Source: JAVBSX01 sp964576215 (lineage in GTDB: Bacteria; Planctomycetota; Planctomycetia; Pirellulales; Thermoguttaceae). From it: a stretch of 24,782 bases of DNA. Shown here one piece after another: positions 22,975-24,782 of the stretch. The DNA is taken from positions 1 to 24,782 of the forward strand of contig CAZNVM010000014.1 in NCBI GenBank assembly GCA_964576215.1, read 5' to 3'. The notes beneath the pieces are model-generated. The model searched no databases. It was not told the DNA's origin and worked only from the letters and a program-made list of their open reading frames with translations. The translations under genes were made by a program, and so were the position numbers. Within the stretch, counting starts at the first letter, position 1; each line of letters starts with the position of its first letter.

Positions 22975-23202
22975 CTACGCCCAATGTCCAACTCCCGACG
23001 CCCTGAATGCGTCGGCAATCGATTCGCATTTCGGCGGAAGGAGTCGGCTAAAAGCACCGACTCCCTGTTCGCCCAGTTCAAGGTAAAGAAGCACGCAACC
23101 GACGATCATTGCGATCAAGGCAATGAGCAACAGAACCGTGTATCGGTCGGCGTTTGGCTTGACTCCGCTCGGTCTTGTGTTAGTTAGCCGTGGTTGCGAC
23201 AT
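22975..23202 (-). CDS. Small single-span membrane protein
   Basis: 75 residues, function unknown. The N-terminus (MSQPRLTNTRPSGVKPNADR) is basic and probably cytoplasmic. A membrane segment follows at residues about 22-44 (TVLLLIALIAMIVGCVLLYL), then a short polar C-terminus. It is translationally coupled to the coiled-coil gene upstream: its ATG at 23202 lies 23 nt inside that gene's 3' end, with AGAGGG at a suitable distance. The overlap and the clean hydrophobic segment make it likely real. A perfect CCGACGC/GCGTCGG stem falls in its last codons (about 22999-23019). It may act together with its membrane-anchored neighbour. Confidence 0.7.
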   Translation of the reverse strand: MSQPRLTNTRPSGVKPNADRYTVLLLIALIAMIVGCVLLYLELGEQGVGAFSRLLPPKCESIADAFRASGVGHWA

Positions 23203-24082
23203 GGGCGTCCCTCTTGATTTGATATTTTTGGCGTTCTTGCGAAAATTCACTCGTAACGACGTCGTTGACCTGAACCGTTCCTTTGCGATACTCCGGCAGG
23301 ACTCTGGCCGCAGCCCGGTTCGGTTCGGTCAGGACGATTTCAACCACGCCGAGATAGATGTCCCGACCATCTTCACTTTTACGGTAAACATCCAACTGGT
23401 GCCCCTTCATCAGGCCGGAATCTTCACCGACGGTAATTTCCACCAAACCGGTTGCGCGAACTTCGGTGATTCGTCCGGTCACTTGGAACGGAGGAACGCC
23501 GACATACAATTCACGAATCGGCTTGAGACCGAACTGATTCAAAACGGATTTCGCATTGTTGTACTGCTCGACCAAATCCTTGCTGACAGCTTCCAAAGTG
23601 TTCAATTTCATGGACAGCGTGTGGGCCTCGTCCGTTTTCTTGACGAAGTCGCTCAGCAAAATGTTCCAGTCCTGTTGCGTTTGACGAAACACCTCCCGGA
23701 GCTCCGCCAGCTGTCTTTTGGCATCAATGAGGGACTCGTGAGTCGTTTTGATCGTTCCAGTCGCCACGGTAATCGCGGTTTGGAGTTTCTCCAACTCCAT
23801 TCTCGCGTTGTTGTTTTCCGTTTTGAACGTCTCATTTTGGGCGTGGAGTGCCGCAATCGTATCCCCTTTGGCTTTCAACTGCTCGTCGACGCTCGTTTGA
23901 AGTTTTTCCAAACGACTTTTGAGAGCACTTGCTTCCGCAACGGCTGCATTCTTCGCCTTGTTTGTCTCCTCGTATTGTTTTTTCCAGTTTTTGCTACTCG
24001 AATAAACAGCAACGGTAAAGGACATGAAAAGGATGCTCATTACCAAAGTAAGAACAATGAATATTCGACCGACTGCGTTCAT
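23180..24082 (-). CDS. Membrane-anchored coiled-coil protein of unknown function
   Basis: 300 residues. One N-terminal membrane anchor (residues about 6-27, RIFIVLTLVMSILFMSFTVAVY), then about 150 residues of charged coiled coil (NKAKNAAVAEASALKSRLEKL and onwards to about residue 180). A globular C-terminal domain (about 190-285) has GRITEVRATGLVEITVGEDSGLMKGHQLDVYR and YLGVVEIVLTEPNRAAARVLP, a small beta-barrel-like pattern. I recall this combination as common in Planctomycetota, without an assigned function; the topology suggests a cell-envelope scaffold. ATG 24082 is supported by GAGGAG about 8 nt upstream. It heads a two-gene operon with the 75-residue membrane protein and has a good promoter at 24200-24229, leaving a leader of about 110 nt. 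Confidence 0.85.
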   Translation of the reverse strand: MNAVGRIFIVLTLVMSILFMSFTVAVYSSSKNWKKQYEETNKAKNAAVAEASALKSRLEKLQTSVDEQLKAKGDTIAALHAQNETFKTENNNARMELEKLQTAITVATGTIKTTHESLIDAKRQLAELREVFRQTQQDWNILLSDFVKKTDEAHTLSMKLNTLEAVSKDLVEQYNNAKSVLNQFGLKPIRELYVGVPPFQVTGRITEVRATGLVEITVGEDSGLMKGHQLDVYRKSEDGRDIYLGVVEIVLTEPNRAAARVLPEYRKGTVQVNDVVTSEFSQERQKYQIKRDAHVATTAN

Positions 24083-24199
24083 GGGATTACTCCTCTACAG
24101 GTAAAAACGATCCGTAACGAAAGGATTTTAATACTTCTTTGCTTCAAAAATCATCGCGGACCCCGATGTAACGGAAAGCAACACCTGATCCATCCGACT

Positions 24200-24229
24200 A
24201 ATATAACCTCTTTTTCCATTTCCAGTCAA
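24200..24229 (-). promoter_or_regulatory. Promoter of the coiled-coil operon
   Basis: On the minus strand, TTGACT (24229-24224), an 18-nt A/G-rich spacer and TATATT (24205-24200). It is AT-rich upstream. It is the best match on this strand in the 5' region of the operon. Confidence 0.55.
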
Positions 24230-24329
24230 CTCTTTTCCCCAAGGAAATTCAATTAACCAAAAAAGAAATTTTCAAAAGCCGTTATAACGTTTATTTTAGA
24301 TACAATCCGACCCGATGACAAGCATGTCT

Positions 24330-24470
24330 GCGCCGGATTGGCCGGAATTCCAGCCTGCCGGCAAAGTTCCGTTTTTTTGCGATCCCGTTAGCGGCGGGGC
24401 TTGCCCCGCGCGGGGCCGCGTGTTGAGTTTATCGCAAACTTGCCGCCGGGCGGGCCGGAATCCGCGCAAC
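24330..24470. repeat. Large GC-rich imperfect palindrome
   Basis: Outer arms GGAATTCCAGCCTGCCGGCAAAG (about 24344-24366) and the imperfect inverse CTTGCCGCCGGGCGGGCCGG (about 24439-24458) enclose the inner inverted pair TTTGCGAT/ATCGCAAA and a central perfect GCGGGGC-TT-GCCCCGC stem (24394-24409). The style resembles R1 (stacked short palindromes), but the sequence differs. It is the only copy in the window. Confidence 0.6.
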
Positions 24471-24575
24471 CACACATCGGGGCAAGCCTCAATGTCAACC
24501 CGCCTTTTTCAGTTTACATTATCAGATTTCTTAGCCTTATTCTTCAAGTTTGACAAAAAAGTAGGGGTTATAATG

Positions 24576-24647
24576 ATTAGTGGTTAGTGATTAGTGGGGA
24601 GTGGAAAATATTCACTAATCACTAATCATTAACCATTAACCACTAAC
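24576..24647. repeat. Heptamer hairpin with TTAGTG words
   Basis: ATTAGTG-GTTAGTG-ATTAGTG-GGGAGTG (24576-24603) faces CACTAAT-CACTAAT-CATTAAC-CATTAAC-CACTAAC (24613-24647). All units are 7 nt and in register on each arm. No E ends flank it. It is the same architecture as the E cores with unrelated words. Confidence 0.85.
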
Positions 24648-24712
24648 CCGGATATTTCATACGCCGATTCGCGGTCGAGTTTTCCGGGGGTTCAGACGTT
24701 TTTTGTCGAAAA

Positions 24713-24730
24713 CCGGGGAAAAATCCCCGG
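24713..24730. terminator. Terminator-like hairpin near the window end
   Basis: CCGGGGA (24713-24719), loop of 4, TCCCCGG (24724-24730): a perfect stem. On the minus strand TTTT follows the stem, on + only GTTT. It could terminate a minus-strand gene lying beyond the window, or be a palindromic element. Confidence 0.4.
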
Positions 24731-24743
24731 GTTTCACGGGTTC

Positions 24744-24782
24744 ATGGCACAAAACCCCCTTTCCCCCAATCGGCGGTTGACG
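24744..24782 (+). CDS. Possible gene start running off the window
   Basis: ATG 24744 opens an uninterrupted 13-codon frame to the last base (MAQNPLSPNRRLT). No Shine-Dalgarno is visible and it is too short to judge. Confidence 0.2.
   Translation, partial: MAQNPLSPNRRLT

Noticed and set aside
22621..23187. 188-residue + frame in the GATase1/membrane-protein gap
   Set aside because: No recognisable motif, skewed composition, and its second half is antisense to the better supported 75-residue membrane protein.
24550..24574. Consensus-like TTGACA...TATAAT on +
   Set aside because: The spacer is only 13 nt, too short for a sigma70 promoter, and no gene follows.

Overview
The window looks like chromosomal DNA of a planctomycete (Planctomycetota, probably near Pirellulales). 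This is inferred from gene content, not proven. Indicators are an EF-G with the AHIDSGKTT P-loop typical of the spirochaete/planctomycete/delta-proteobacterial (spd) and mitochondrial EF-G1 type, a C26-type amidotransferase in which GIGVGMQ replaces the usual GICRGMQ, a large octaheme cytochrome with HEAT-like and TPR regions, a coiled-coil membrane-anchored protein paired with a small one-TM protein, and mostly single genes with few Shine-Dalgarno sites.

Layout. 1-6.5 kb: class IV branched-chain aminotransferase, FGGY sugar kinase and secreted GH78 alpha-L-rhamnosidase, all on +. 6.5-11 kb: AI-2E family permease (-) divergent from a SWIM/SNF2 helicase (+). 11.2-15.4 kb: EF-G (-) divergent from a membrane-fusion/HlyD adaptor (+), then tRNA-Gly(CCC) on -. 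15.6-18.9 kb: secreted glycerophosphodiester phosphodiesterase, a Rho-like protein with a ruined ATPase site, and a short DnaA-like AAA+ protein, all on +. 18.9-24.1 kb: octaheme/TPR cytochrome, a GATase1 protein lacking its catalytic Cys, a small membrane protein and a coiled-coil protein, all on -. 24.1-24.8 kb is non-coding and rich in palindromes.

The most unusual content is between and partly inside the genes. Two repeat families divide the intergenic space. R1 (about 95-177 bp, palindromic, terminal inverted repeats) has copies at 1-94, 7853-7988 and 15418-15594, each lying 9-20 bp outside the -35 box of an adjacent gene. E (about 180 bp) has conserved ends and a variable hairpin core; it sits on or just after stop codons at 1074, 2762, 6360 and 16560. 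The E cores, and similar arrays at 21298 and 24576, are built from tandem 7-nt words whose opposite arms match word for word although the words differ between loci. The same heptamer style occurs inside the EF-G coding sequence (12417), in its leader (13300), and in the segment encoding the signal peptide of the multiheme cytochrome (21298-21360). This resembles the heptanucleotide STRR repeats of filamentous cyanobacteria, but here it is combined with inverted-repeat-bounded elements and captured by proteins. It is my main candidate for something undescribed.

Functionally, the kinase and rhamnosidase fit plant- or algal-polysaccharide degradation. The cytochrome implies periplasmic electron transfer. 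The Rho-like and DnaA-like pair is a compact two-gene unit of unknown role. The remaining genes are housekeeping or transport genes with their own promoters.
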